64,000 bases of DNA from Pedobacter miscanthi. GTDB lineage: Bacteria; Bacteroidota; Bacteroidia; Sphingobacteriales; Sphingobacteriaceae. Positions 25,446 through 33,899 of this stretch are shown piece by piece. The position numbers and the translations under genes were made by a program. Location: positions 1-64,000 of the forward strand of contig NZ_QNQU01000023.1 in the NCBI RefSeq assembly GCF_003315595.1, in the 5' to 3' direction. Under the pieces are notes generated by a model. It was not told the DNA's origin and made no database searches. It worked only from the letters and a program-made list of their open reading frames with translations. The stretch's first letter is position 1. Each line of letters opens with the position of its first letter.

Positions 25446-26339
25446 ATGAAACAAATCGCAGTTATAGGATCAGGTACCATGGGAAATGGAATTGCCCATA
25501 CTTTTGCCCAGTTTAACTATCAGGTAAATTTAGTTGATATCAACCAGGCTGCCCTGGATAAAGCCTTACAAACCATCAGCAAAAACCTTGATCGTCAGGT
25601 TGCCAAAGGCACCTTAACCGAAGACCAGAAAAGCACTACACTAAAAAATATTACATCATACACTTCTATTAAAGAGGGTGTTCAACATGCAGATCTAATT
25701 GTTGAAGCCGCTACCGAAAATGTTGAGCTAAAACTGAAAATCTTTAAAGATTTAGATGAACATGCGCCGGCAAATGCCATTTTAGCTTCAAATACATCAT
25801 CAATTTCCATTACACAGATTGCCGCGGTAACCAACAGGGGTGATAAAGTTATCGGGATGCACTTTATGAATCCTGTACCGGTAATGAAACTGGTAGAAGT
25901 AATCCGTGGTTACGCCACCAGCGATGAAACCACCAATACGATTATGTCGCTATCTCAAAGCCTTGAAAAAGTTCCCGTTGAGGTAAATGATTATCCGGGT
26001 TTTGTAGCCAACCGCATTTTAATGCCAATGATTAACGAAGCCATTTATACGCTTTACGAAGGTGTAGCCGGTGTTTATGAAATTGATACGGTAATGAAAT
26101 TAGGCATGGCGCACCCAATGGGACCGCTCCAACTAGCCGATTTTATCGGACTGGATGTTTGCCTGGCCATCCTTAAAGTATTACATGATGGTTTTGGCAA
26201 TCCGAAATATGCACCGTGCCCTTTACTGGTAAATATGGTTGCCGCAGGTAAAAAAGGAGCTAAAACTAGCGAAGGTTTTTATCAATATACCCCAGGTTCT
26301 AAAGATCTCGTAGTTTCAGATAAATTTAAAAAATCCTAA
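25446..26339 (+). CDS. hbd: 3-hydroxybutyryl-CoA dehydrogenase
   Basis: The enzyme interconverts 3-hydroxybutyryl-CoA and acetoacetyl-CoA with NAD(P). The 297-residue protein has the Rossmann loop VIGSGTMGNGIAHTFA, an acidic ribose contact in VNLVDIN, the catalytic SNTSSISIT region, HFMNPVPVMKLVEVI with its active-site histidine, and the C-terminal GMAHPMGPLQLADFIGLDV. Length matches the single-domain FadB2/Hbd class. It stands 32 bases before ruvB, which has its own promoter box. Whether it serves butyrate metabolism or fatty-acid oxidation is not shown by context. Confidence 0.93.
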   Translation: MKQIAVIGSGTMGNGIAHTFAQFNYQVNLVDINQAALDKALQTISKNLDRQVAKGTLTEDQKSTTLKNITSYTSIKEGVQHADLIVEAATENVELKLKIFKDLDEHAPANAILASNTSSISITQIAAVTNRGDKVIGMHFMNPVPVMKLVEVIRGYATSDETTNTIMSLSQSLEKVPVEVNDYPGFVANRILMPMINEAIYTLYEGVAGVYEIDTVMKLGMAHPMGPLQLADFIGLDVCLAILKVLHDGFGNPKYAPCPLLVNMVAAGKKGAKTSEGFYQYTPGSKDLVVSDKFKKS

Positions 26340-26359
26340 TTTTTTTAGCATTTTAATTT

Positions 26360-26367
26360 TATATTTG
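26360..26367 (+). promoter_or_regulatory. -7 box of ruvB
   Basis: TATATTTG ends four bases before the ruvB ATG at 26372, predicting a leaderless or nearly leaderless message. Confidence 0.5.
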
Positions 26368-26371
26368 CTGT

Positions 26372-27394
26372 ATGAATGAGCATCTGGATCCTGAAGCAAA
26401 TAACTTAACCCCTACCGATCGCGATATTGAAAGGGTGTTGAGGCCACAGGCTTTTGAAGATTTTACGGGACAGGAAAAAGTGATGGAGAACCTGAAGATT
26501 TTTGTTCAGGCGGCGAAATTACGTGGTGAGGCTTTGGATCATGTGCTTTTACATGGTCCTCCGGGATTGGGTAAAACTACACTTTCGCACATCATAGCCA
26601 ACGAAATGGCTACAGGTATTAAAGTTACCTCTGGTCCTGTGCTCGATAAACCAGGCGATTTAGCAGGTTTGTTAACCGGCTTGGATGAAGGTGATATTCT
26701 TTTTATCGACGAGATCCACCGTTTATCTCCCCTGGTAGAAGAATACCTGTACTCAGCCATGGAAGATTTTAAGATCGATATCATGCTGGAAACTGGTCCT
26801 AACGCCCGATCCGTACAGATATCACTTAATCCCTTTACATTAGTTGGAGCCACTACGCGTTCTGGTTTACTAACAGCGCCATTAAGGGCTCGTTTTGGAA
26901 TCAATGCACGTTTGGCCTATTACGATGCTAAACTTTTAACCACGATCGTTTTACGCTCATCAGAAATACTTAGAACACCAATCAGCGATGAAGGTGCTTA
27001 CGAAATTGCCCGCCGTAGCCGCGGCACCCCACGTATTGCCAATGCACTTTTGCGCAGGACGCGGGATTTTGCGCAGATTAAAGGCAATGGGAACATTGAT
27101 ACAGAAATTGCCCGTTATGCTCTGGATGCACTGAATGTGGATGAACACGGACTTGATGAGATGGATAACCGGATATTGGTAACCATTATCGATAAATTTA
27201 AAGGTGGTCCGGTAGGCCTAAAAACCATTGCAACGGCCGTTGGAGAAGATGAAGGCACTATTGAAGAGGTTTATGAACCCTTTTTAATTCAGGAAGGTTA
27301 TATTATGCGAACTTCCCGGGGCCGCGAGGTTACTGAAGCCGCATATAAACACTTGAAAAAGAATTATCCGGGGCAAACCGGGAAGTTGTTTTAG
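26372..27394 (+). CDS. ruvB: Holliday junction branch-migration ATPase RuvB
   Basis: RuvB forms hexameric rings that drive branch migration with RuvA. The 340-residue protein has the N-terminal RPQAFEDFTGQEKV, Walker A HGPPGLGKTTLSHIIANE, Walker B ILFIDEIHRL, sensor I region LVGATTRSGLLTAPLRARF, arginine-finger region ARRSRGTPRIANALLRR, and the C-terminal winged helix ending RGREVTEAAYKHL. Everything is intact and of normal length. It is preceded by a promoter box four bases before the ATG and followed by repeats R2 and R1. Confidence 0.98.
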   Translation: MNEHLDPEANNLTPTDRDIERVLRPQAFEDFTGQEKVMENLKIFVQAAKLRGEALDHVLLHGPPGLGKTTLSHIIANEMATGIKVTSGPVLDKPGDLAGLLTGLDEGDILFIDEIHRLSPLVEEYLYSAMEDFKIDIMLETGPNARSVQISLNPFTLVGATTRSGLLTAPLRARFGINARLAYYDAKLLTTIVLRSSEILRTPISDEGAYEIARRSRGTPRIANALLRRTRDFAQIKGNGNIDTEIARYALDALNVDEHGLDEMDNRILVTIIDKFKGGPVGLKTIATAVGEDEGTIEEVYEPFLIQEGYIMRTSRGREVTEAAYKHLKKNYPGQTGKLF

Positions 27395-27417
27395 GATAAT
27401 GTGACTCCATTATAAGT

Positions 27418-27493
27418 CGTCATTTCGAGCGGAGTGCAACGAAGTCGAGAAATCTATCTTGAGATAGATCTCTCCGTTTCAGTCGAGATGACG
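27418..27493. repeat. Dispersed palindromic element, family R2
   Basis: CGTCATTTCGAGCGGAGTG begins the element and GAGATGACG ends it; the core stem is ATCTATC / GATAGAT followed by CTCTCC. It starts 24 bases after the ruvB stop codon. Confidence 0.75.
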
Positions 27494-27550
27494 CCACTGT
27501 CCATACTCCCGTCATTTCGACTCTTGTGCGGCGATTAAGCTACGAAAAGT

Positions 27551-27774
27551 CATCATTGCGAGGCACGAAGCAATCCTACTACTATGGGTGGGTAAAAAAA
27601 AATGAACTTCGTAGCTAGCGATCGTTGTAAGATTGCTTCGTCGTACCTCTTCGCAATGACGAGCCTTTTTATTGAAAGTTGTCCATGCTACCAATTCGGG
27701 AGAGAATTCTACTAATCTGTTCAATAGATTGCTTCACGCAACCCACTTAAACCCACCCTTCAGTTCGCAATGAC
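27551..27774. repeat. R1 element and an R1 fragment
   Basis: Positions 27551-27663 are a full R1 copy; it shares GCGATCGTTGTAAGATTGCT with the copy at 16.14 kb and has the same outer CATTGCGAG / CGCAATGACG arms. Positions about 27725-27774 hold a truncated copy ending GCAATGACG. These elements and R2 fill most of the 453-base gap 27395-27847. Confidence 0.75.
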
Positions 27775-27847
27775 GATCTGCTAAAAAACAAAATCCCTCT
27801 GAACATTTAAGCCCTTTCGGTGTTCACTAATATAGAAATCAAACATT

Positions 27848-29356
27848 ATGAATATTGAATTACGTAAACTAACGCTCGAAGATTACGCAGATCTTAAAGA
27901 ATCTATGCTTCAGGCTTACGATAGTATGGGCGGCTCCATCTGGCCAAAATCAAGTATTGCAAAACTTCTCAATATCTTTCCCGAAGGGCAGCTATGTATT
28001 GCGGTTGATGATAAAGTGGTAGCTTGCTCTTTAGCAATTATTGTTGAATACGATGAATATGGCGATCGCCATACTTACAAACTCATTACCGGCGATTATT
28101 CTTTCTCTACCCATGATCCTAATGGCGATACACTTTATGGTATCGAAATTTTTGTGCACCCTGATTACCGTGGTTTGCGCTTAGGGAGAAGATTGTACGA
28201 GGCACGTAAAGAACTTTGCGAAGGTTTAAACCTTAAAAGCATCATCGCGGGTGGCAGGATACCCGGATATCACCAATATGCAGATAAACTAAGTCCAAGA
28301 CAGTATATTGATAAAGTAAAGTCGAAAGAAATTTACGATCCTACGCTTACTTTTCAGATTTCCAATGATTTTCACGTAAGAAAAGTATTAAAGAACTATT
28401 TGCCTGGCGATAAAGAATCAAAAGAATACGCTACTCTAATTGAGTGGAACAACATTTATTATCAGGGTATTGATGCTTCGGCCCGTTCGGCCATGACCAT
28501 CCGTTTAGGTTTGGTACAATGGGAAATGCGTTTATTCCCAAATATGGATGCCTTTTACGAGCAGGTAGAATTCTTTGTAGATGCACTGAGTGGTTATAAA
28601 TCAGACTTTGTGATGTTTCCGGAGCTATTTAATACCCCACTGCTCCAGCCCTATAACCACTTGCCTGAGATTGAGGCCATGCGCAAGCTCGCCGAGAAAA
28701 CGGAGGAGATTGTACAAAAAATGCACGAATACTCTTTAAGTTACAATACCAACATCATAACCGGAAGCATGCCGCTGATTGAGGACGGTAAACTTTACAA
28801 TGCCACATATCTCTGCCACCGTACCGGAAAAATCGACGAATACAGAAAAATCCACATCACTCCAAATGAGCAGAAATATTATGGAATGATCGGTGGAGAC
28901 AAAGTACAGGTTTTTGATACCGACTGCGGAAAAGTAGGTATTCTGATCTGTTATGACGTAGAATTCCCGGAGTTAAGCCGTATTTATGCCGATCAGGGGA
29001 TGCAGATTCTTTTTGTACCTTTTTTAACGGATACACAGAATGGTTATACCCGCGTTCGCCATTGCGCACAGGCTAGGGCGATAGAAAACGAATGTTATGT
29101 AGCCATTGCAGGCTGTGTAGGAAATTTGCCAAAGGTGAACAATATGGATATCCAGTTTGCCCAATCGGCCGTTTTTACCCCCTCCGATTTCGCTTTTCCA
29201 ACCAATGCCATTAAAGCAGAAGCTACGCCAAATACCGAAATGGTTTTGGTGGTAGATGTTGATCTTCACTTACTTGATGAACTCCACCACTATGGCACAG
29301 TAAAAATCCTGAAAGACAGGAGAAAAGATCTTTACCAGATTAAACTTTTAAAATAA
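27848..29356 (+). CDS. GNAT acetyltransferase fused to a nitrilase-family amidohydrolase
   Basis: The 502-residue protein has an N-terminal GNAT domain (residues about 1-150, with VHPDYRGLRLGRRLYEARK as the acetyl-CoA loop) and a C-terminal carbon-nitrogen hydrolase domain (about 215-500). The nitrilase triad is visible: glutamate in MFPELFNTP, lysine in EYRKIHITP and cysteine in LICYDVEFPEL. Such fusions are known in Bacteroidota and Proteobacteria. The nitrilase half probably cleaves a small amide and the GNAT half may acylate the same or a linked amine; the substrate is unknown. It is a single gene with a hairpin terminator. Confidence 0.9.
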   Translation: MNIELRKLTLEDYADLKESMLQAYDSMGGSIWPKSSIAKLLNIFPEGQLCIAVDDKVVACSLAIIVEYDEYGDRHTYKLITGDYSFSTHDPNGDTLYGIEIFVHPDYRGLRLGRRLYEARKELCEGLNLKSIIAGGRIPGYHQYADKLSPRQYIDKVKSKEIYDPTLTFQISNDFHVRKVLKNYLPGDKESKEYATLIEWNNIYYQGIDASARSAMTIRLGLVQWEMRLFPNMDAFYEQVEFFVDALSGYKSDFVMFPELFNTPLLQPYNHLPEIEAMRKLAEKTEEIVQKMHEYSLSYNTNIITGSMPLIEDGKLYNATYLCHRTGKIDEYRKIHITPNEQKYYGMIGGDKVQVFDTDCGKVGILICYDVEFPELSRIYADQGMQILFVPFLTDTQNGYTRVRHCAQARAIENECYVAIAGCVGNLPKVNNMDIQFAQSAVFTPSDFAFPTNAIKAEATPNTEMVLVVDVDLHLLDELHHYGTVKILKDRRKDLYQIKLLK

Positions 29357-29366
29357 TAACATAAAA

Positions 29367-29399
29367 AATGCCGGTCACATCACTAACCGGCATTTCATT
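29367..29399. terminator. Bidirectional terminator
   Basis: Arms AATGCCGGT (29367-29375) and ACCGGCATT (29386-29394) pair perfectly. A T-rich tail follows on the plus strand and a run of six T on the minus strand, so it serves both convergent genes. Confidence 0.8.
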
Positions 29400-29416
29400 T
29401 TAATCTAAAGCTAATA

Positions 29417-29623
29417 TTATTTTCTGAGTACAAACCAGATAATCAAACCAATAATCACCGCTATTGGCAATACCCATTTCAAGGCCTGGCCACCTCCGTT
29501 TTCATCTTTTTCGGTAACAGCTGGTTTTGCCGGTCCCGGATCTTCTTTATGACTTTCGTAATCTTTTTCAATCGGTTTAGGAGCTTCTCCTGATTCCGTA
29601 TGTTGTGGATCTATGTTTTCCAT
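29417..29623 (-). CDS. Small C-tail-anchored membrane protein, unknown function
   Basis: The 68-residue protein has a hydrophilic, proline- and acid-rich N-terminal 45 residues and one membrane segment near the C-terminus (WVLPIAVIIGLIIWFVL) followed by RK. I do not recognise a family. It is probably anchored in the inner membrane. It is a monocistronic gene that converges on the GNAT-nitrilase gene and shares its terminator. Composition is consistent with a real gene. Confidence 0.6.
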   Translation of the reverse strand: MENIDPQHTESGEAPKPIEKDYESHKEDPGPAKPAVTEKDENGGGQALKWVLPIAVIIGLIIWFVLRK

Positions 29624-29746
29624 ATCTTATCTGTAAAAAGCACTCCGGTTTAAGTTGTTTTCTTAATGTAGAAGCGCGATAATCAATTAATTTAGTTTCT
29701 GTATTTAGAACAAGCGATTATTGAAAATGTTTTAAATCATAAGCCT

Positions 29747-29754
29747 TATCTTTG
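29747..29754 (+). promoter_or_regulatory. -7 box of queG
   Basis: TATCTTTG ends seven bases before the GTG start at 29762, so the transcript probably begins at or next to the start codon. TTG at 29721-29723 is a weak -33 candidate with slightly long spacing (23 bases). Confidence 0.5.
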
Positions 29755-29761
29755 CAAACCG

Positions 29762-30694
29762 GTGTATAATAATTCTGCAAAATATAGCCAGTTGATTAAG
29801 GATGAAGCCCTGCGTTTGGGTTTCCTGGCCTGTGGTATTTCAAAAGCTGTGTTTCTGGAAGAAGAAGCCCCGAGACTGGAAAAATGGCTGAATAAAAACC
29901 ACCACGGCGAAATGAAGTACATGGAAAATTACTTCGATAAACGTCTTGATCCACGGCTTTTGGTAGAAGGTGCTAAATCTGTGATTTCCTTATCTTTAAA
30001 TTATTATACGGAAGAAAAACAATCAGATCCTAATGCACCAAAAATTTCCAAATATGCTTACGGACAGGATTACCACACGGTAATTAAAGACAAACTAAAA
30101 GAACTGACCTATTTTATTGAAGAAAATATCGGAGAAATTTCCGGAAGGGCTTTTGTAGATTCGGCGCCGGTTTTAGACCGTGCATGGGCAAAAAAATCGG
30201 GAATTGGCTGGATTGGTAAAAACTCAAATCTGATTAGCAAAACCAATGGTTCTTTTTTCTTTTTAGCAGAACTGATCATTGATCTCGAATTGGATTACGA
30301 CCATCCCTATCAGGCTGATTACTGTGGAAGCTGTACGCGCTGTCTGGATGCCTGTCCTACCGATGCCATTATTGCCCCGCAGGTGGTGGATGGAAGCAAA
30401 TGCATTTCGTACCTTACCATCGAGCTTAAAAACGAAATTCCGACTGAGTTTAAGGATAAAATGAGTAACTGGATGTTCGGTTGCGATATCTGTCAGGATG
30501 TTTGCCCCTGGAACCGCTTTTCTAAAGCACACAACGAAAGTGCCTTTAAACCCGAAAGTGGCTTATTGGATTTAAGTGCCAAAGATTTAACCGAAATTAC
30601 CGACGATGTTTTTAAAAAGGTTTTTAAAGGATCGGCCGTAAAACGCACCAAATTTGCCGGACTGAAAAGGAATATTGACTTTTTGAAGCCCTGA
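29762..30694 (+). CDS. queG: Epoxyqueuosine reductase QueG
   Basis: QueG reduces epoxyqueuosine in tRNA to queuosine, using cobalamin and two 4Fe-4S clusters. The 310-residue protein shows YGQDYHTVIKDKL, SAPVLDRAWAKKSGIGWIGKN, and both cluster motifs CGSCTRCLDACP and CDICQDVCPWN. Length fits the core enzyme without the C-terminal HEAT extension. The best start is GTG 29762; no ATG precedes the conserved N-terminus, and a promoter box stands seven bases upstream. Confidence 0.95.
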   Translation: MYNNSAKYSQLIKDEALRLGFLACGISKAVFLEEEAPRLEKWLNKNHHGEMKYMENYFDKRLDPRLLVEGAKSVISLSLNYYTEEKQSDPNAPKISKYAYGQDYHTVIKDKLKELTYFIEENIGEISGRAFVDSAPVLDRAWAKKSGIGWIGKNSNLISKTNGSFFFLAELIIDLELDYDHPYQADYCGSCTRCLDACPTDAIIAPQVVDGSKCISYLTIELKNEIPTEFKDKMSNWMFGCDICQDVCPWNRFSKAHNESAFKPESGLLDLSAKDLTEITDDVFKKVFKGSAVKRTKFAGLKRNIDFLKP

Positions 30695-30706
30695 ATGAAG
30701 TGTTAC

Positions 30707-30790
30707 CGTCATTTCGACTGAAGCGCAGCGAAATGGAGAAATCTAACACGCTAGATCTCTCCGCTTCATTGCATTCCGGTAAAGATGACG
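30707..30790. repeat. Dispersed palindromic element, family R2
   Basis: CGTCATTTCGACTGAAGCG begins the element and AAAGATGACG ends it, with GGAGAAATCTA / TAGATCTCTCC as the central stem. It separates the convergent queG and M1 peptidase genes. Confidence 0.75.
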
Positions 30791-30803
30791 AATTGCCCCG
30801 ATA

Positions 30804-32663
30804 CTAATTCACCGAAAAACTATTATCACTTTTAACCTTATCAGGTGTGTGCGGATTGCCCATTACCACTTTTGATAATTTCTTATTCGTTTTGATATCA
30901 ATTTTTACCTCTTTGTTTCCTTTTTCCCAAACACCAATGGTATTGTGGTTATTTTCTGCTGAACCATCTGAGTAATTCAGGGCTAAATCAATAGGTAATG
31001 GTTTAATGCTTTTATTTTCGATGGTAACCGTGTAACCGCTTGCTGTTTTATCTACAGCTTTTATCGCCAAATCGGTAACACCACCTTCAAAAAACCAGGC
31101 TTTCCAGAACCAGTTTAAATCCTTGCCACTACCTTCGTTAATGCTGTTAAAGAAATCGTAAGGCATTGGGTGTTTACCGTTCCAGTTTTTGATATAAGTA
31201 TGTAATGCTTTGGTAAACAGTTCATCGCCCAGATAATCCTTAACAAACAGGTAAGCTAAACCTGGTTTAGGATAAGAATTGGTAAATGAGCCCGATCCTT
31301 TTAAATCAGGTGTTAAAGTCATAATCGGAGTATCGTCTTTTCCTCCAGAAGAAGAAGCTGTTGGCTGTACACCATATTCATCCACAATACTCGGATCAAT
31401 CATTGGTGAAATTAACCACTCGCCTATCGTTGCCCAACCTTCGTCCATCCAACCATATTTGGTTTCGTTTATGCCCATGTAAAATGGAAACATGGTATGA
31501 AAAATCTCATGATCGGTTAAAGTAATGGCATCAGTTCGGTTATCAACCGGGTTATCGTTCACCATCATCGGGTATTCCATCTGGTCTAAACCATCAAATA
31601 TTGTTTCGTGATTATAAGGAAAAGGCCATTTTGGAAAAGTATAACTCATTGCTTCTACCGTTTTACGGGCAAAATCGATTACTTCATAATAATCTTTGTG
31701 TTTCGGGTTAAAAACAGCATCTACACGGGTTCTTCTTTTCGTTTTAGGATCAACCACCAAACTGCTCGATTTCCATAAATAATGATCGCTCAAGGCAAAT
31801 ACAAAATCTGTTACATTTTTAGCCTCAAACTTAAAGGTATTAAATGCATTGGGTTGCGTCACTTTTTTATCAGCCAGGTCTTTATCGGTAATTACATCAA
31901 TAACGGCATCATTTTTCTCTGCAGATAACATTCTGGAAACTATATCTTTCTGAAAAACTTCTGAAGGATTTTTCAGGTCACCAGTCGCCCAAACACCATA
32001 GCCACCCGGAACCTTAATCGAAGCATTAAACTGATCGAAATCATTATAAAACTCTTCAGCACCGGTATAAGGGAATTTATTCCAGCCATCCACATCATCA
32101 TAAACGGCAATACGTGGAAAGAAATAAGCTACAAAATGCGAACCTTCATCTACCTGACCAGTACGCATATGAGATCCTTTATTTAAAGTATAACTATAAT
32201 CAATCGCAAAACTGATTGTTTTTCCAGGCATAACCGCCGGAACGCTAACTGTCATATTGGTCCCGTCAATTTTAAAATCGCTGATTGGTTTTCCATTAGC
32301 AGCCATTTTTTCAATCGCCACACCTTCACCCAGGTCAGACTCGGCAAACTTGGTCTTCCTCGGTGTACCTATTTTATAAAGATTAGGATAAAGCTTAAAC
32401 CAGATTTCTTTTAAAGTATCCGGGCTGTTATTGGTATAAGTAACCTGTACTTTGCCTTTTAACAACCTGCTTACAGGATTAAAATCTACATTTAAATCGT
32501 ACTTCGAAGTATTCTGCCAGTAGTTCTTACCAGGCTTACCGTTAACATTCCTGGTTTCCTTTTGATAGGTTTTCTGAAATTCGGGCGCTACCGATAGAGT
32601 TGTTTGTGCACTTACATAAGTAGCAGTGCACAATAAAAGACTAAATATTTTTATAGATTTCAT
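30804..32663 (-). CDS. Secreted M1-family metallopeptidase
   Basis: The product has a signal peptide (MKSIKIFSLLLCTATYVSAQ), a beta-sandwich N-terminal domain and a gluzincin catalytic domain. The zinc site is HEIFH with the downstream glutamate in DEGWATIGEW, the M1 pattern HExxH-18-E. It is probably a periplasmic or cell-surface aminopeptidase. I use ATG 32663 (619 residues); the upstream ATG at 32675 adds MFKN before the signal. A C-terminal region with KPLPIDLALNYSDGS suggests a final beta-domain. It stands alone. Confidence 0.88.
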   Translation of the reverse strand: MKSIKIFSLLLCTATYVSAQTTLSVAPEFQKTYQKETRNVNGKPGKNYWQNTSKYDLNVDFNPVSRLLKGKVQVTYTNNSPDTLKEIWFKLYPNLYKIGTPRKTKFAESDLGEGVAIEKMAANGKPISDFKIDGTNMTVSVPAVMPGKTISFAIDYSYTLNKGSHMRTGQVDEGSHFVAYFFPRIAVYDDVDGWNKFPYTGAEEFYNDFDQFNASIKVPGGYGVWATGDLKNPSEVFQKDIVSRMLSAEKNDAVIDVITDKDLADKKVTQPNAFNTFKFEAKNVTDFVFALSDHYLWKSSSLVVDPKTKRRTRVDAVFNPKHKDYYEVIDFARKTVEAMSYTFPKWPFPYNHETIFDGLDQMEYPMMVNDNPVDNRTDAITLTDHEIFHTMFPFYMGINETKYGWMDEGWATIGEWLISPMIDPSIVDEYGVQPTASSSGGKDDTPIMTLTPDLKGSGSFTNSYPKPGLAYLFVKDYLGDELFTKALHTYIKNWNGKHPMPYDFFNSINEGSGKDLNWFWKAWFFEGGVTDLAIKAVDKTASGYTVTIENKSIKPLPIDLALNYSDGSAENNHNTIGVWEKGNKEVKIDIKTNKKLSKVVMGNPHTPDKVKSDNSFSVN

Positions 32664-32761
32664 GTTTTTAAACATAGGGTTAGGCGCATGGCGTTTGGCT
32701 TTAAGTTAATTCGCAGCAACTAACAATTAACAATCAGGCAATACAACAATCAGGCAAATAT

Positions 32762-33715
32762 CTACTTCCCAAATTTCATCTTCAACTGCTCTAACATATC
32801 GTTATTGATTGGTTGTGCGGGTTTTTCAGGTTTTGGCTGTGGTTTCTTCTGGAAAGGTGTTTTTTGAGCCGGTGCGGCATTTTGAGGTCGCGGTGCTTTG
32901 TTTTCGTTTTTCTTAGCGTTAAACTTTGCCCATTCCTCATCCAGTTTCTTTTTGGTGTACAAAGGAAAATCGCCCTGTTTCATCCAGGCATAATAACTCG
33001 GTTCTACAGAAAATACCTGATGTGTTGTTTTACCTTTATGTTTACCAAAATTAAAACAAACTTCGTCATCATCATTGTAAACCAATCTGCCTGCAAAATC
33101 AACAGGTTTATTGATGTTGGTAAAAACATGCAGCGCGTCTACATCGTTTACAACCGGAATACTTTTTACCCCCTGCTTGCTTTCAAACTCGGTTTCTTTA
33201 TACATTTCTAACTGACCAAGCAACACTTTATAAGTCGCAATTACATCAGCTTCAGCAGCATGTGCATTTACTAAATCTTCCTGGCAATAAAACTTATAGG
33301 CCGCTTTTAAAGTACGTTGTTCCATCTGGTGAAAGATATTCTGGACATCAACAAATTTCCGGTTGTTCATGTCAAAATCGATTTCAGCCCTTAAAAACTC
33401 CTCTAAAAGCATTGGGATATCAAATTTATTCGAATTATACCCTGCCAGATCACTTTCACCGATAAATTCTGCAATTTCTGCCGCTAGGGTTTTAAAAGTG
33501 GGTTCGTTTGCAATATCCTCATCATAAATACCATGTATTAAAGAGGTTTGCAAAGGAATAGGCATTTCGGGGTTTACACGCCATGTTTTTACAATTTCAG
33601 AACCATCTGGCATGGCCTTTAAAATCGCGATTTCTACAATTCTATCAGCTCCAACATTTATTCCGGTAGCTTCGAGATCGAAAAATGCCAACGGACGTTT
33701 TAAATTTAATTTCAT
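32762..33715 (-). CDS. DEDDh 3'-5' exonuclease with ExoX-like C-terminus
   Basis: The 317-residue protein has an N-terminal DnaQ-type exonuclease domain: FFDLEATG (first D and E), GYNSNKFDIP (D) and NAHAAEADVIATYK (H and D). Residues about 225-275 hold the FGKHKGK...YYAWMKQGDFP module found at the C-terminus of ExoX-like exonucleases. A lysine-, proline- and asparagine-rich tail follows. It probably trims single-stranded DNA in repair or proofreading. It is a single gene, divergent from the DUF3857 pair. Confidence 0.88.
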   Translation of the reverse strand: MKLNLKRPLAFFDLEATGINVGADRIVEIAILKAMPDGSEIVKTWRVNPEMPIPLQTSLIHGIYDEDIANEPTFKTLAAEIAEFIGESDLAGYNSNKFDIPMLLEEFLRAEIDFDMNNRKFVDVQNIFHQMEQRTLKAAYKFYCQEDLVNAHAAEADVIATYKVLLGQLEMYKETEFESKQGVKSIPVVNDVDALHVFTNINKPVDFAGRLVYNDDDEVCFNFGKHKGKTTHQVFSVEPSYYAWMKQGDFPLYTKKKLDEEWAKFNAKKNENKAPRPQNAAPAQKTPFQKKPQPKPEKPAQPINNDMLEQLKMKFGK

Positions 33716-33899
33716 TTCTTAAGATGTGAGATTAGCGACATTTAGATTTGAATCGGAATGTCAAATTCTTTTTTTCAAAAGTGCTAAAAAGGTTTCATTA
33801 GTTCCCTAAAACCACTTTATTAATTTATAAATTTAATTGTCAAATTATTTTAGAATGTTATTTTCTCCACCTAAATTGCGCAGATTTATATACGCTCAC

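Noticed and set aside
33837..33899. TTG start giving an N-terminal extension of the first DUF3857 protein
   Set aside because: It would bury the signal peptide; ATG 33900 places it at the N-terminus.
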